DNA of 64,000 nucleotides from Ricordea florida (GCA_949710005.1 OX453279.1:10338378-10402377), one strand, 5' to 3'. Shown: positions 37,873-53,806, counted from the first letter of the stretch. The notes: generated from the sequence alone by a model not told the origin. Numbers and translations are program-made.

Positions 37873-37876
37873 ATTA
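37873..37876. repeat. Right target-site duplication ATTA of the DNA transposon
   Basis: This second copy of the target sequence is followed by AGACTTATCAG, which continues the interrupted monomer without loss. Confidence 0.85.
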
Positions 37877-38459
37877 AGACTTATCAGATGAACTTTGGTA
37901 CTGTCTGAGCAGTATGCTATAGAATTAGCTGCCTTAAGCAAATATCTTGACAGCCAAAATACAATACGATTGCGAATTACTATCAATCTGATTTCTTACC
38001 TAGATGTTGCCCTTTCGTAATTAGTAAAAATCTGCAAAGTTTTAGAATTGCAAAGATTCGGTAGGCCGACGTATGATAGTATATCTTTCATTTTAAGGCA
38101 TATAGGCAATTGGTCGAAGTGCGCATGCGTAGTAACTAAAACTAGTTTCCTTAAGTCACATGGAAATCTAATCGCTGCAATTAAAATTTTACTCGTCATC
38201 CAAAGCTGAGTCTATATCCTACTATAACATATAGATAAAACATTGAAAATGATTCGATAACTTACCCTCTTAGATGACGGTCCTTCTGCCCATACAATCT
38301 TTTATATGGTTTCTTACCAAAACTTTTTTAAGGCTTAGCTTCCTTGCAACCATCTCTTGGCATTATGTTTCTTGTCTTCAAAAATGACTATAATCACGAC
38401 ATAAAATGCATTTTAAATTGCATATTAAATGCTACAAGATGGTAAAAATTGCATGTTTA

Positions 38460-41400
38460 TCACTAATCTGTGTAATTAAGACTTATCAGATGAACTTTGG
38501 TACTGTCTGAGCAGTATGCTATAGAATTAGCTGCCTTAAGCAAATATCTTGACAGCCAAAATACAATACGATTGCGAATTACTATCAATTTGATTTCTTA
38601 CCTAGATGTTGCCCTTTCGTAATTAGTAAAAATCTGCAAAGTTTCAGAATTGCAAAGATTCGGTAGGCCGACGTATGATAGAATATCTTTCATTTTAAGG
38701 CATATAGGCAATTGGTCGAAGTGCGCATGCGTAGTAACTAAAACTAGTTTCCTTACATCACATGGAAATCTAATCGTTGCAATTAAAATTTTATTTGTCA
38801 TCCAAAGCTGAGTCTATATCCTACTATAACATAGAGATAAAACATTGAAAATGATTCGATAACTTACCCTCCTAGATAACGGTCCTTTTGCCAATAGAAT
38901 CTCTTATCTGGTTTTTTCCAAAAAATCTATAAGGCTGAGCTTCCTTCCAACCATCTCTTGGTATTGTATCTTGTCTTCAAAAATGACTACAATCACGACA
39001 TAAAATGCATTTTAAATTACATATTAAATGTTACAAGATGGTAAAAATAGCATGTTCATCACTAATCTGTGTAATAAAGACTTATCAGAAGAACTTTGGT
39101 ATTGTCTGAGCAGTATGCTATAGAATTAGCTGCCTTAAGCAAATATCTTGAAAGCCAAAATACAATACGATTGCGAATAACTATCAATCTGATTTCTTAC
39201 CTAGATGTTGGCCTTTTGTAATTAGTAAAAATCTGCAAAGTTTTAGAATTGCAAAGATTCGGTAGGCCAACGTATGATAGACTATCTTTTATTTTAAGGC
39301 ATATAGGCAACTGGTCGAAGTGCGCATGCGTAGTAACTAAAAGTAGTTTCCTTAAGTCACATGGAAATCTAATCGTTGCAATTAAAATTTTGCTTGTCAT
39401 CCAAAGCTGAGTCTATATCCTACTATAACATATAGATAAAACATCAAAAATGATTCCATAACTTACCCTCCTAGATGACGGTCCTTCTGCCCATACAATC
39501 TCTTATATGGTTTTTTGACAAAAATCTATAAGGCTGAGCTTCCTTGCAACCATCTCTTGGTATTTGTTTCTTGTCTTGAAAAATGACTATAATCACGACA
39601 TAAAATGCATTTTAAATTACATATTAAATGCTACAAGATGGTAAAAATTGCATGTTCATCACTAATCTGTGTAATTAAGACTTCTCAGAAGAACTTTGGT
39701 ACTGTCTGAGCAGTATGCTATAGAGTTAGCTGCCTTAAGCAAATAACTTGACAGCCAAAATACAATACGATTGCGAATGACTATTAATTTGATTTCTTAC
39801 CTAGATGTTGCCCTTTCGTAATTAGTAAAAATCTGCAAAGTTTTAGAATTGCAAATATTCGGTAGGCCGACGTATGATAGAATATCTTTCATTTTAAGGC
39901 ATATAGTCAATTGGTCGAAGTGCGCATGCGTAGTAACTAAAACTAGTTTCCTTAAATCACATGGAAATCTAATCGCTGCAGTTAAAATTTTATTCGTCAT
40001 CAAAAGCTGAGTCTATATCCTACTATAACATATAGATAAAACATTTTAAATGATTCGATAACTTACCCTCGTAGATGACGGTCCTTCTGCCCATACAATC
40101 TCTTATATGGTTTTTTAACAAAATCTATAAGGCTGAGCTTCCTTGCAACCATCTCTTGGTATTTGTTTCTTGTCTTCAAAAATAACTATAATCACGATAT
40201 AAAATGCATTTTAAATTACACATTAAATGCTACAAGATGGTAAAAATTGCATGTTCATCACTAATCTGTGTAATTAAGACTTATTAGATGAACTTTGGTA
40301 CTGTCTGAGCAGTATGCTATAGAGTTAGCTGCCTTAAGCAAATATCTTAACAGCAAAAATACAATACGATTGCGAATTACTATCAATTTGATTTCTTACC
40401 TAGATGTTGCCCTTTCGTAATTAGTAAAAATCTGCAAAGTTTTAGAATTGCAAAGATTCGGTGGGCCGACGTCTGATAGAATATCTTTAATTTTAACGCA
40501 TATAGGCAATTGGTCGAAGTGCGCATGCGTAGTAACTAAAAGTAGTTTCCTTAAATCACATGGAAATCTAATTGCTGCAGTTAAAATTTTATTCGTCATT
40601 CAAAGCTGAGTCTATATCCTACTATAACATATAGATAAAACATTCAAAATGATGCGATAATTTACCCCCTTAGATGACGGTCCTTCTTCCTATACAATCT
40701 CTTATCTGGTTTTTTCCAAAATATCTATAAGGCTGAGCTTGCTTGCAACAACCTCTTGGTATTCTCTCTTGTCTTCAAAAATGACTATAATCACGATATA
40801 AAATGCATTTTAAATTACATATTAAATGCTACAAGATGGTCAAAATTGCATGTTCATCACTAATCTGTGTAATTAAGACTTATCAGATGAACTTTGGTAC
40901 TATCTGAGCAGTATGCTATAGAATTAGCTGCCTTAAGCAAATATCTTAACAGCCAAAATACAATACGATTGCGAATTACTATCAATTTGATTTGTTACCT
41001 AGATATTGCTCTTTTGTAATTAGTAAAAATCTGCAAAGTTTTAGAATTGCAAAGATTCGGTAGGCCAACGTATGATAGGCTATCTTTTATTTTAAGGCAT
41101 ATAGGCAACTGGTCGAAGTGCGCATGCGTAGTAACTAAAAGTAGTTTCCTTAAATCACATGGAAATCTAATCGTTGCAATTAAAATTTTGTTTCTCATCC
41201 AAAGCTGAGTCTATATCCTACTATAACATATAGATAAAACATCCAAAATGATTCCATAACTTACCCTCATAGATGACGGTCCTTCTCCCCATACAATCTT
41301 TTATATGGTTTCTTAACAAAAATTTATAAGGCTGAGCTTCCTTGCAACCATCTCTTGGTATTATGTTTCTTGTCTTCAAAAATGACTATAATCACGACAT

Positions 41401-44400
41401 AAAATGCATTTTAAATTACATATTAAATGCTACAAGATGGTAAAAATTGCATGTTTATCACTAATCTGTGTAATTAAGACTTATCAGATGAACTTTGGTA
41501 CTGTCTGAGCAGTATGCTATAAAATTAGCTGCCTTAAACAAATATCTTGACAGCCAAAATACAATACGATTGCGAATTACTATCAATTTGATTTCTTACC
41601 TAGATGTTGCCCTTTCGTAATTAGTAAAAATCTGCAAAGTTTTAGAATTGCAAAGATTCGGTAGGCCGACGTATGATAGAATATCTTTCATTTTAAGGCA
41701 TATAGGCAATTGGTCGAAGTGCGCATGCGTAGTAACTAAAACTAGTTTCCTTACATCACATGGAAATCTAATCGTTGCAATTAAAATTTTATTTGTCATC
41801 CAAAGCTGAGTCTATATCCTACTATAACATAGAGATAAAACATTGAAAATGATTCGATAACTTACCCTCCTAGATAACGGTCCTTTTGCCAATAGAATCT
41901 CTTATCTGGTTTTTTCCAAAAAATCTATAAGGCTGAGCTTCCTTCCAACCATCTCTTGGTATTGTATCTTGTCTTCAAAAATGACTACAATCACGACATA
42001 AAATGCATTTTAAATTACATATTAAATGTTACAAGATGGTAAAAATAGCATGTTCATCACTAATCTGTGTAATAAAGACTTATCAGAAGAACTTTGGTAT
42101 TGTCTGAGCAGTATGCTATAGAATTAGCTGCCTTAAGCAAATATCTTGAAAGCCAAAATACAATACGATTGCGAATAACTATCAATCTGATTTCTTACCT
42201 AGATGTTGGCCTTTTGTAATTAGTAAAAATCTGCAAAGTTTTAGAATTGCAAAGATTCGGTAGGCCAACGTATGATAGACTATCTTTTATTTTAAGGCAT
42301 ATAGGCAACTGGTCGAAGTGCGCATGCGTAGTAACTAAAAGTAGTTTCCTTAAGTCACATGGAAATCTAATCGTTGCAATTAAAATTTTGCTTGTCATCC
42401 AAAGCTGAGTCTATATCCTACTATAACATATAGATAAAACATCAAAAATGATTCCATAACTTACCCTCCTAGATGACGGTCCTTCTGCCCATACAATCTC
42501 TTATATGGTTTTTTGACAAAAATCTATAAGGCTGAGCTTCCTTGCAACCATCTCTTGGTATTTGTTTCTTGTCTTGAAAAATGACTATAATCACGACATA
42601 AAATGCATTTTAAATTACATATTAAATGCTACAAGATGGTAAAAATTGCATGTTCATCACTAATCTGTGTAATTAAGACTTCTCAGAAGAACTTTGGTAC
42701 TGTCTGAGCAGTATGCTATAGAGTTAGCTGCCTTAAGCAAATAACTTGACAGCCAAAATACAATACGATTGCGAATGACTATTAATTTGATTTCTTACCT
42801 AGATGTTGCCCTTTCGTAATTAGTAAAAATCTGCAAAGTTTTAGAATTGCAAATATTCGGTAGGCCGACGTATGATAGAATATCTTTCATTTTAAGGCAT
42901 ATAGTCAATTGGTCGAAGTGCGCATGCGTAGTAACTAAAACTAGTTTCCTTAAATCACATGGAAATCTAATCGCTGCAGTTAAAATTTTATTCGTCATCA
43001 AAAGCTGAGTCTATATCCTACTATAACATATAGATAAAACATTTTAAATGATTCGATAACTTACCCTCGTAGATGACGGTCCTTCTGCCCATACAATCTC
43101 TTATATGGTTTTTTAACAAAATCTATAAGGCTGAGCTTCCTTGCAACCATCTCTTGGTATTTGTTTCTTGTCTTCAAAAATAACTATAATCACGATATAA
43201 AATGCATTTTAAATTACACATTAAATGCTACAAGATGGTAAAAATTGCATGTTCATCACTAATCTGTGTAATTAAGACTTATTAGATGAACTTTGGTACT
43301 GTCTGAGCAGTATGCTATAGAGTTAGCTGCCTTAAGCAAATATCTTAACAGCAAAAATACAATACGATTGCGAATTACTATCAATTTGATTTCTTACCTA
43401 GATGTTGCCCTTTCGTAATTAGTAAAAATCTGCAAAGTTTTAGAATTGCAAAGATTCGGTGGGCCGACGTCTGATAGAATATCTTTAATTTTAACGCATA
43501 TAGGCAATTGGTCGAAGTGCGCATGCGTAGTAACTAAAAGTAGTTTCCTTAAATCACATGGAAATCTAATTGCTGCAGTTAAAATTTTATTCGTCATTCA
43601 AAGCTGAGTCTATATCCTACTATAACATATAGATAAAACATTCAAAATGATGCGATAATTTACCCCCTTAGATGACGGTCCTTCTTCCTATACAATCTCT
43701 TATCTGGTTTTTTCCAAAATATCTATAAGGCTGAGCTTGCTTGCAACAACCTCTTGGTATTCTCTCTTGTCTTCAAAAATGACTATAATCACGATATAAA
43801 ATGCATTTTAAATTACATATTAAATGCTACAAGATGGTCAAAATTGCATGTTCATCACTAATCTGTGTAATTAAGACTTATCAGATGAACTTTGGTACTA
43901 TCTGAGCAGTATGCTATAGAATTAGCTGCCTTAAGCAAATATCTTAACAGCCAAAATACAATACGATTGCGAATTACTATCAATTTGATTTGTTACCTAG
44001 ATATTGCTCTTTTGTAATTAGTAAAAATCTGCAAAGTTTTAGAATTGCAAAGATTCGGTAGGCCAACGTATGATAGGCTATCTTTTATTTTAAGGCATAT
44101 AGGCAACTGGTCGAAGTGCGCATGCGTAGTAACTAAAAGTAGTTTCCTTAAATCACATGGAAATCTAATCGTTGCAATTAAAATTTTGTTTCTCATCCAA
44201 AGCTGAGTCTATATCCTACTATAACATATAGATAAAACATCCAAAATGATTCCATAACTTACCCTCATAGATGACGGTCCTTCTCCCCATACAATCTTTT
44301 ATATGGTTTCTTAACAAAAATTTATAAGGCTGAGCTTCCTTGCAACCATCTCTTGGTATTATGTTTCTTGTCTTCAAAAATGACTATAATCACGACATAA

Positions 44401-44870
44401 AATGCATTTTAAATTACATATTAAATGCTACAAGATGGTCAAAATTGCATGTTCATCACTAATCTGTGTAATTAAGACTTATCAGATGAACTTTGGTACT
44501 GTCTGAGCAGTATGCTATAAAATTAGCTGCCTTAAACAAATATCTTGACAGCCAAAATACAATACGATTGCGAATTACTATCAATTTGATTTCTTACCTA
44601 GATGTTGCCCTTTCGTAATTAGTAAAAATCTGCAAAGTTTTAGAATTGCAAAGATTCGGTAGGCCGACGTATGATAGAATATCTTTCATTTTAAGGCATA
44701 TAGGCAATTGGTCGAAGTGCGCATGCGTAGTAACTAAAACTAGTTTCCTTACATCACATGGAAATCTAATCGTTGCAATTAAAATTTTATTTGTCATCCA
44801 AAGCTGAGTCTATATCCTACTATAACATAGAGATAAAACATTAAAAATGATTCGATAACTTACCCTCCTA
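38460..44870. repeat. Higher-order repeat, 5-monomer period (2998 bp), nearly identical copies
   Basis: Five consecutive monomer types recur at a constant 2998-bp offset (38598/41596/44594, 39197/42195, 39797/42795, 40396/43394, 40995/43993). The copies are almost identical, down to single private changes such as GAATGACTATTAATTTG at 39776 and 42774. This points to recent amplification of the block. Confidence 0.85.
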
Positions 44871-47800
44871 GATAACGGTCCTTTTGCCAATAGAATCTCT
44901 TATCTGGTTTTTTCCAAAAAATCTATAAGGCTGAGGTTCCTTCCAACCATCTCTTGGTATTGTATCTTGTCTTCAAAAATGACTACAATCACGACATAAA
45001 ATGCATTTTAAATTACATTTTAAATGTTACAAGATGGTAAAAATTGCATGTTCATCACTAATCTGTGTAATAAAGACTTATCAGAAGAACTTTGGTATTG
45101 TCTGAGCAGTATGCTATAGAATTAGCTGCCTTAAGCAAATATCTTGAAAGCCAAAATACAATACGATTGCGAATTACTATCAATCTGATTTCTTACCTAG
45201 ATGTTGCCCTTTTGTAGTTAGTAAAAATCTGCAAAGTTTTAGAATTGCAAAGATTCGGTAGGCCGACGTATGATACAATGTCTTTCATTTTAGGGCATAT
45301 AGGCAATTGGTCGAAGTGCGCATGCGTAGTAACTAAAAGTAGTTTCCTTAAATCACATGGAAATCCAATCGTTGCAATTAAAATTTTATTCGTCATCCAA
45401 AGCTGAGTCTATATCCTACTATAACATATAGATAAAACATCCAAAATGATTTCAAAACTTACCCTCCTAGATGAAGGTCCTTCTGCCCATACAATCTCTT
45501 ATATGGTTTTTTGACAAAAAATCTATAAGGCTGAGCTTCCTTGCAACCATGTCTTGGTATTTGTTTCTTGTCTTCAAAAATGACTATAATCACGACATAA
45601 AATGCATTTTAAATTACATATTAAATGCTACAAGATGGTAAAAATTGCATGTTCATCACTAATCTGTGTAATTAAGACTTATCAGAAGAACTTTGGTACT
45701 GTCTGAGCAGTATGCTATAGCATTAGCTGCCTTAAGCAAATATCTTGACAGCCAAAATACAATACGATTGCGAATTACTATCAATTTGATTTCTTACCAA
45801 GATGTTGCCCTTTCGTAATTAGTAAAAATCTGCAAAGTTTTAGAATTGCAAAGATTCGGTAGGCCAACGTATCATAGAATATCTTTCATTTTAAGGCATC
45901 TAGAGAATTGGTTGAAGTGCGCATGCGTAGTAACTAAAAGTACTTTCCTTAAATCACATGGAAATCTAATCGTTGCAATTAAAATTTTATTCGTCATCCA
46001 AAGCTGAGTCTATATCCTACTATAACATATAGATAAAACATCCAAAATGATTCAATAACTTACCCTCCTAGATGACGGTCCTTCTGCCCATACAATCTCT
46101 TATATGGTTTTTTGACAAAAATCTATAAGGCTGAGCTTCCTTGCAACCATCTCTTGGTATTTGTTTCTTGTCTTTAAATATGATTATAATCACGACATAA
46201 AATGCATTTTAAATTACATATTAAATGCTACAAGATGGTAAAAATTGCATGTTCATTACTAATCTGTGTAATTAAGACTTATCAGAAGAACTTTGGTACT
46301 GTCTGAGCAGTATGCTATAGAGTTAGCTGCCTTAAGCAAATATCTTAACAGCCAAAATACAATACGATTGCGAATTACTATCAATTTGATTTCTTACCAA
46401 GATGTTGCCCTTTCGTAATTAGTAAAAATCTGCAAAGTTTTAGAATTGCAAAGATTCGGTAGGCCGACGTATGATAGAATATCTCTTATTTTAAGGCATA
46501 TAGGCAATTGGTCGAAGTGCGCATGCGTAGTAACTAAAAGTAGTTTCCTTAAATCACTTGGAAATCTAATTGCTGCAGTTAAAATTTTATTCGTCATCCA
46601 AAGCTGAGTCTATATCCTACTATAACATATAGATAAAACATCCAAAATGATTCGATAACTTACCCTCTTAGATGACGGTCCTTCTGCCCATACAATCTCT
46701 TATATGGTTTTTGACAAAAATCTATAAGGCTGAGCTTCCTTGCAACCATATCTTGGTATTGTATCTTATCTTCAAAAATGACTACAATCACGACATAAAA
46801 TGCATTTTAAATTACATTTTAAATGTTACAAGATGGCAAAAATTGCATGTTCATCACTAATCTGTGTAATAAAGACTTATCAGAAGAACTTTGGTATTGT
46901 CTGAGCAGTATGCTATAGAATTAGCTGCCTTAAGCAAATATCTTGACAGCCAAAATACAATACGATTGCGAATTACTATCAATTTGATTTCTTACCTAGA
47001 TGTTGCCCTTTCGTAATTAGTAAAAATCTGCAAAGTTTCAGAATTGCAAAGATTCGGTAGGCCGACGTATGATAGAATATCTTTCATTTTAAGGCATATA
47101 GGCAATTGGTCGAAGTGCGCATGCGTAGTAACTAAAACTAGTTTCCTTAAATCACATGGAAATCTAATCGTTGTAATTAAAATTTTGTTTGTCATCCAAA
47201 ACTGAGTCTATATCCTACTATAACATATAGATAAAACATCCAAAATGATTCCATAACTTACCCTCATAGATGACGGTCCTTCTGCCCATACAATCTTTTA
47301 TATGGTTTCTTAACAAAAATTTATAAGGCTGAGTTTCCTTGCAACCATCTCTTGGCATTATGTTTCTTGTCTTCAAAAATGACTATAATCACGACATAAA
47401 ATGCATTTTAAATTGCATATTAAATGCTACAAGATGGTAAAATTTGCATGTTCATCACTAATCTGTGTAATTAAGACTTATCAGATGAACTTTGGTACTG
47501 TCTGAGCAGTATGCTTTAGAATTAGCTGCCTTAAGCAAATATCTTGACAGCCAAAATACAATACGATTGCGAATTACTATCAATTTGATTTATTACCTAG
47601 ATGTTGCCCTTTCGTAATTAGTAAAAATCTGCAAAGTTTCAGAATTGCAAAGATTCGGTAGGCCGACGTATGATAGAATATCTTTCATTTTAAGGCATAT
47701 AGGCAATTGGTCGAAGTGCGCATGCGTAGTAACTAAAACTAGTTTCCTTACATCACATGGAAATCTAATCGTTGCAATTAAAATTTTATTCGTCATCCAA

Positions 47801-50800
47801 AGCTGAGTCTATATCCTACTATAACATAGAGATAAAACATTCAAAATGATGCGATAACTTACCCTCCTAGATAACGGTCCTTTTGCCAATAGAATCTCTT
47901 ATCTGGTTTTTTCCAAAAAATCTATAAGGCTGAGCTTCCTTGCAACCATGTCTTGGTATTTGTTTCTTGTCTTCAAAAATTACTATAATCACGACATAAA
48001 ATGCATTATAAATTGCATATTAAATGCTACAAGATGGTAAAAATTGCATGTTTATCACTAATCTGTGTAATTAAGACTTATCAGATGAACTTTGGTACTG
48101 TCTGAGCAGTATGCTATAGAATTAGCTGCCTTAAGCAAATATCTTGACAGCCAAAATACAATACGATTGCGAATTACTATCAATTTGATTTCTTACCTAG
48201 ATGTTGCCCTTTCGTAATTAGTAAAAATCTGCAAAGTTTCAGAATTGCAAAGATTCGGTAGGCCGACGTATGATAGAATATTTTTCATTTTAAGGCATAT
48301 AGGCAATTGGTCGAAGTGCGCATGCGTAGTAACTAAAACTAGTTTCCTTACATCACATGGAAATCTAATCGTTGCAATTAAAATTTTATTCGTCATCCAA
48401 AGCTGAGTCTATATCCTACTATAATATAGACATAAAACATTCAAAATGATGCGATAACTTACCCTCCTAGATAACGGTCCTTTTGCCAATAGAATCTCTT
48501 ATCTGGTTTTTTCCAAAAAATCTATAAGGCTGAGCTTCCTTGCAACCATCTCTTGGTATTTGTTTCTTGTCTTCAAAAATGACTATAATCACGACATAAA
48601 ATGCATTTTAAATTGCATATTAAATGCTACAAGATGGTAAAAATTGCATGTTTATCACTAATCTGTGTAATTAAGACTTATCAGATGAACTTTGGTACTG
48701 TCTGAGCAGTATGCTATAGAATTAGCTGCCTTAAGCAAATATCTTGACAGCCAAAATACAATACGATTGCGAATTACTATCAATTTGATTTCTTACCTAG
48801 ATGTTGCCCTTTCGTAATTAGTAAGAATCTGCAAAGTTTTAGAATTGCAAAGATTCGGTAGGCCGACGTATGATAGAATATCTTTCATTTTAAGGCATAT
48901 AGGCAATTGGTCGAAGTGCGCATGCGTAGTAACTAAAACTAGTTTCCTTAAGTCACATGGAAATCTAATCGCTGCAATTAAAATTTTGCTTGTCATCCAA
49001 AGCTGAGTCTATATCCTACTATAACATATAGATAAAACATTGAAAATGATTCGATAACTTACCCTCTTAGATGACGGTCCTTCTGCCCATACAATCTCTT
49101 ATCTGGTTTTTTGCAAAAAATCTATAAGGCTGAGCTTCCTTGCAACCATCTCTTGGTATTTGTTTCTTGTCTTTAAAAATGACTATAATCACGACATAAA
49201 ATGAGTTTTAAATTACATATTAAATGCTACAAGATGGTAAAAATTGCATGTTTATCACTAATCTGTGTAATTAAGACTTACCAGAAGAACTTTGGTACTT
49301 TCTGAGCAGTATGCTACAGAGTTAGCTGCCTTAAGCAAATATCTTGACAGCCAAAATACAATACGATTGCGAATTACTATCAATTTGATTTCTTACCTAG
49401 ATGTTGCCCTTTCGTAATTAGTAAAAATCTGCAAAGTTTTAGAATTGCAAAGATTCGGTAGGCCAACGTATGATAGACTATCTTTTATTTTAAGGCATAT
49501 AGGCAATTGGTCGAAGTGCGCATGCGTAGTAACTAAAACTAGTTTCCTTAAATCACATGGAAATCTAATCGTTGCAATTAAAATTTTGTTTGTCATCCAA
49601 AGCTGAGTCTATATCCTACTATAACATATAGATAAAACATCCAAAATGATTCCATAACTTACCCTCATAGATGACGGTCCTTCTGCCCATACAATCTTTT
49701 ATATGGTTTCTTAACAAAAATTTATAAGGCTGAGTTTCCTTGCAACCATCTCTTGGCATTATGTTTCTTGTCTTTAAAAATGACTATAATCACGACATAA
49801 AATGAGTTTTAAATTACATATTAAATGCTACAAGATGGTAAAAATTGCATGTTTATCACTAATCTGTGTAATTAAGACTTACCAGAAGAACTTTGGTACT
49901 TTCTGAGCAGTATGCTACAGAGTTAGCTGCCTTAAGCAAATATCTTGACAGCCAAAATACAATACGATTGCGAATTACTATCAATTTGATTTATTACCTA
50001 GATGTTGCCCTTTCGTAATTAGTAAAAATCTGCAAAGTTTCAGAATTGCAAAGATTCAGTAGGCCGACGTATGATAGAATATCTTTCATTTTAAGGCATA
50101 TAGGCAATTGGTTGAAGTGCGCATGCGTAGTAACTAAAGCTAGTTTCCTTAAATCACATGGAAATCTAATCGTTGCAATTAAAATTTTATTCGTCATCCA
50201 AAGCTGAGTCTATATCCTACCATAACATATAGATAAGACATCCAAAATGATTCAATAACTTACCCTCCTAGATGACGGTCCTTCTGCCCATACAATCTCT
50301 TATATGGTTTTTTGACAAAAATCTATAAGGCTGAGCTTCCTTGCAACCATCTCTTGGTATTTGTTTCTTGTCTTTAAAAATGATTATAATCACGGCATAA
50401 AATGCATTTTAAATTACATATTAAATGCTACAAGATGGTAAAAATTGCATGTTCATCACTAATCTGTGTAATTAAGACTTATCAGAAGAACTTTGGTACT
50501 GTCTGAGCAGTATTCTATAGAGTTAGCTGCCTTAAGCAAATATCTTAACAGCCAAAATACAATACGATTGCGAATTACTATCAATTTGATTTCTTACCTA
50601 GATGTTCCCTTTCGTAATTAGTAAAAATCTGCAAAGTTTTAGAATTGCAAAGATTCGGTAGGCCGACGTATGACAGAATATCTTTCATTTTAAGGCATAT
50701 AAACAATTGGTCGAAGTGCGCATGCGTAGTAACTAAAAGTAGTTTCCTTAAATCACTTGGAAATCTAATTGCTGCAGTTAAAATTTTATTCGTCATCCAA

Positions 50801-53800
50801 AGCTGAGTCTATATCCTACTATAACATATAGATAAAACATCCAAAATGATTCGATAACTTACCCTCTTAGATGAAGGTCCTTCTGCCCATACAATCTCTT
50901 ATCTGGTTTTTTGCAAAAAATCTATAAGGCTGAGCTTCCTTGCAACCATATCTTGGTATTGTATCTTATCTTTAAAAATGACTACAATCACGACATAAAA
51001 TGCATTTTAAATTACATATTAAATGCTACAAGATGGTAAAAATTGCATGTTCATCACTAATCTGTGTAATTAAGACTTATCAGAAGAACTTTGGTACTGT
51101 CTGAGCAGTATGCTATAGAGTTAGCTGCCTTAAGCAAATATCTTGACAGCCAAAATACAATACGATTGCGAATTACTATCAATTTGATTTCTTACCTAGA
51201 TGTTGCCCTTTCGTAATTAGTAAAAATCTGCAAAGTTTTAGAATTGCAAAGATTCGGTAGGCCGACGTATGATAGTATATCTTTCATTTTAAGGCATATA
51301 GGCAATTGGTCGAAGTGCGCATGCGTACTAACGAAAACCAGTTTCCTTACATCACATGGAAATCTAATCGTTGCATTTAAAATTTTATTCGTCATCCAAA
51401 GCTGAGTCTATATCTTACTATAACATAGAGATAAAACATTCAAAATGATTCGATAACTTACCCTCCTAGATAACGGTCCTTTTGCCAATAGAATCTCTTA
51501 CCTGGTTTTTTCCAAAAAATCTATAAGGCTGAGCTTCATTCCAACCATCTCTTGCTATTGTATCTTGTCTTCAAAAATGACTACAATCACGACATAAAAT
51601 GCATTTTAAATTACATTTTAAATGTTACAAGATGGTAAACATTGCATGTTCATCACTAATCTGTGTAATAAAGACTTATCAGAAGAACTTTGGTATTGTC
51701 TGAGCAGTATGCTATAGAATTAGCTGCCTTAAGCAAATATCTTGAAAGCCAAAATACAATACGATTGCGAATTACTATCAATCTGATTTCTTACCTAGAT
51801 GTTGCCCTTTTGTAATTAGTAAAAATCTGCAAAGTTTTAGAATTGCAAAGATTCGGTAGGCCGACGTATGATACAATATCTTTTATTTTAGGGCATATAG
51901 GCAATTGGCCGAAGTGCGCATGCGTAGTAACTAAAAGTAGTTTCCTTAAATCACATGGAAATCCAATCATTGCAATTAAAATTTTATTCGTCATCCAAAG
52001 CTGAGTCTATATCCTACTATAACATATAGATAAAACATCCAAAATGATTCCATAACTTACCCTCCTGGATGACGGTCCTTCTGCCCATACAATCTCTTAT
52101 ATGGTTTTTTGACTAAAAATCTATAAGGCTGAGCTTCCTTGCAACCATCTCTTGGTATTTGTTTCTCATCTTCAAAAATGACTATAATCACGACATAAAA
52201 TGCATTTTAAATTACATATTAAATGCTACAAGATGGTAAAAATTGCATGTTCATCACTAATCTGTGTAATTAAGACTTATCAGATGAACTTTGGTACTGT
52301 CTGAGCAGTATGCTATAGAGTTAGCTGCCTTAAGCAAATATCTTAACAGCCAAAATACAATACGATTGCGAATTACTATCAATTTGATTTCTTACCTAGA
52401 TGTTTCCTTTCGTAATTAGTAAAAATCTGCAAAGTTTTAGAATTGCAAAGATTCGGTAGGCCGACGTATGATAGAATATCTTTCATTTTAAGGCACATAG
52501 GGAATTGGTCGAAGTGCGCATGCGTAGTAACTAAAAGTAGTTTCCTTAAATCACTTGGAAATCTAATTGCTGCAGTTAAAATTTTATTCGTCATCCAAAG
52601 CTGAGTCTATATCCTACTATAACATAAAGATAAAACATCCAAAATGATTCGATAACTTACCCTCTTAGATGAAGGTCCTTCTGCCCATACAATCTCTTAT
52701 CTGGTTTTTTGCAAAAAATCTATAAGGCTGATCTTCCTTGCAACCATATCTTAGTATTGTATCTTATCTTCAAAAATGACTACAATCACGACATAAAATG
52801 CATTTTAAATTACATATTAAATGCTACAAGATGGTAAAAATTGCATGTTCATCACTAATCTGTGTAATTAAGACTTATCAGAAGAACTTTGGTACTGTCT
52901 GAGCAGTATGCTATAGAGTTAGCTGCCTTAAGCAAATATATTGACAGCCAAAATACAATACGATTGCGAATTACTATCAATTTAATTTGTTACCAAGATG
53001 TTGCCCTTTTGTAATTAGTAAAAATCTGCAAAGTTTTAGAATTGCAAAGATTCGGTAGGCCAACCTATGATAGAATATCTTTCATTTTAAGGCATATAGG
53101 CAATTGGTCGAAGTGCGCATGCCTAGTAACTAAAAGTACTTTCCTTAAATCACATGGAAATCTAATCGTTGCAATTAAAATTTTATTCGTCATCCAAAGC
53201 TGAGTCTATATCCTACCATAACATATAGATAAAACATCCAAAATGATTCAATAACTTACCCTCCTAGATGACGGTCCTTCTGCATATACAATCTCGTATA
53301 TGGTTTTTTGACAAAAATCTATAAGGCTGAGCTTCCTTGCAACCATCTCTTGGTATTTGTTTCTTGTCTTTAAAAATGATTATAATCACGACATAAAATG
53401 CATTTTAAATTACATATTAAATGCTACAAGATGGTAAAAATTGCATGTTCATCACTAATCTGTGTAATTAAGACTTATCAGAAGAACTTTGGTACTATCT
53501 AAGCAGTATGCTATAGAGTTAGCTGCCTTAAGCAAATATCTTGACAGCCAAAATACAATACGATTGCGAATTACTATCAATTTAATTTCTTACCTAGATG
53601 TTGCCCTTTCGTAATTAGTAAAAATCTGCAAAGTTTTAGAATTGCAAAGATTTGGTAGGCCGACGTATGATAGTGTATCTTTCATTTTAAGGCATATAGG
53701 CATTTGGTCGAAGTGCGCATGCGTAGTAACTAAAACTAGTTTTCTTAAGTCACATGGAAATCTAATCGTTGCAATTAAAATTTTATTCGTCATCCAAAGC

Positions 53801-53806
53801 TGAGTC

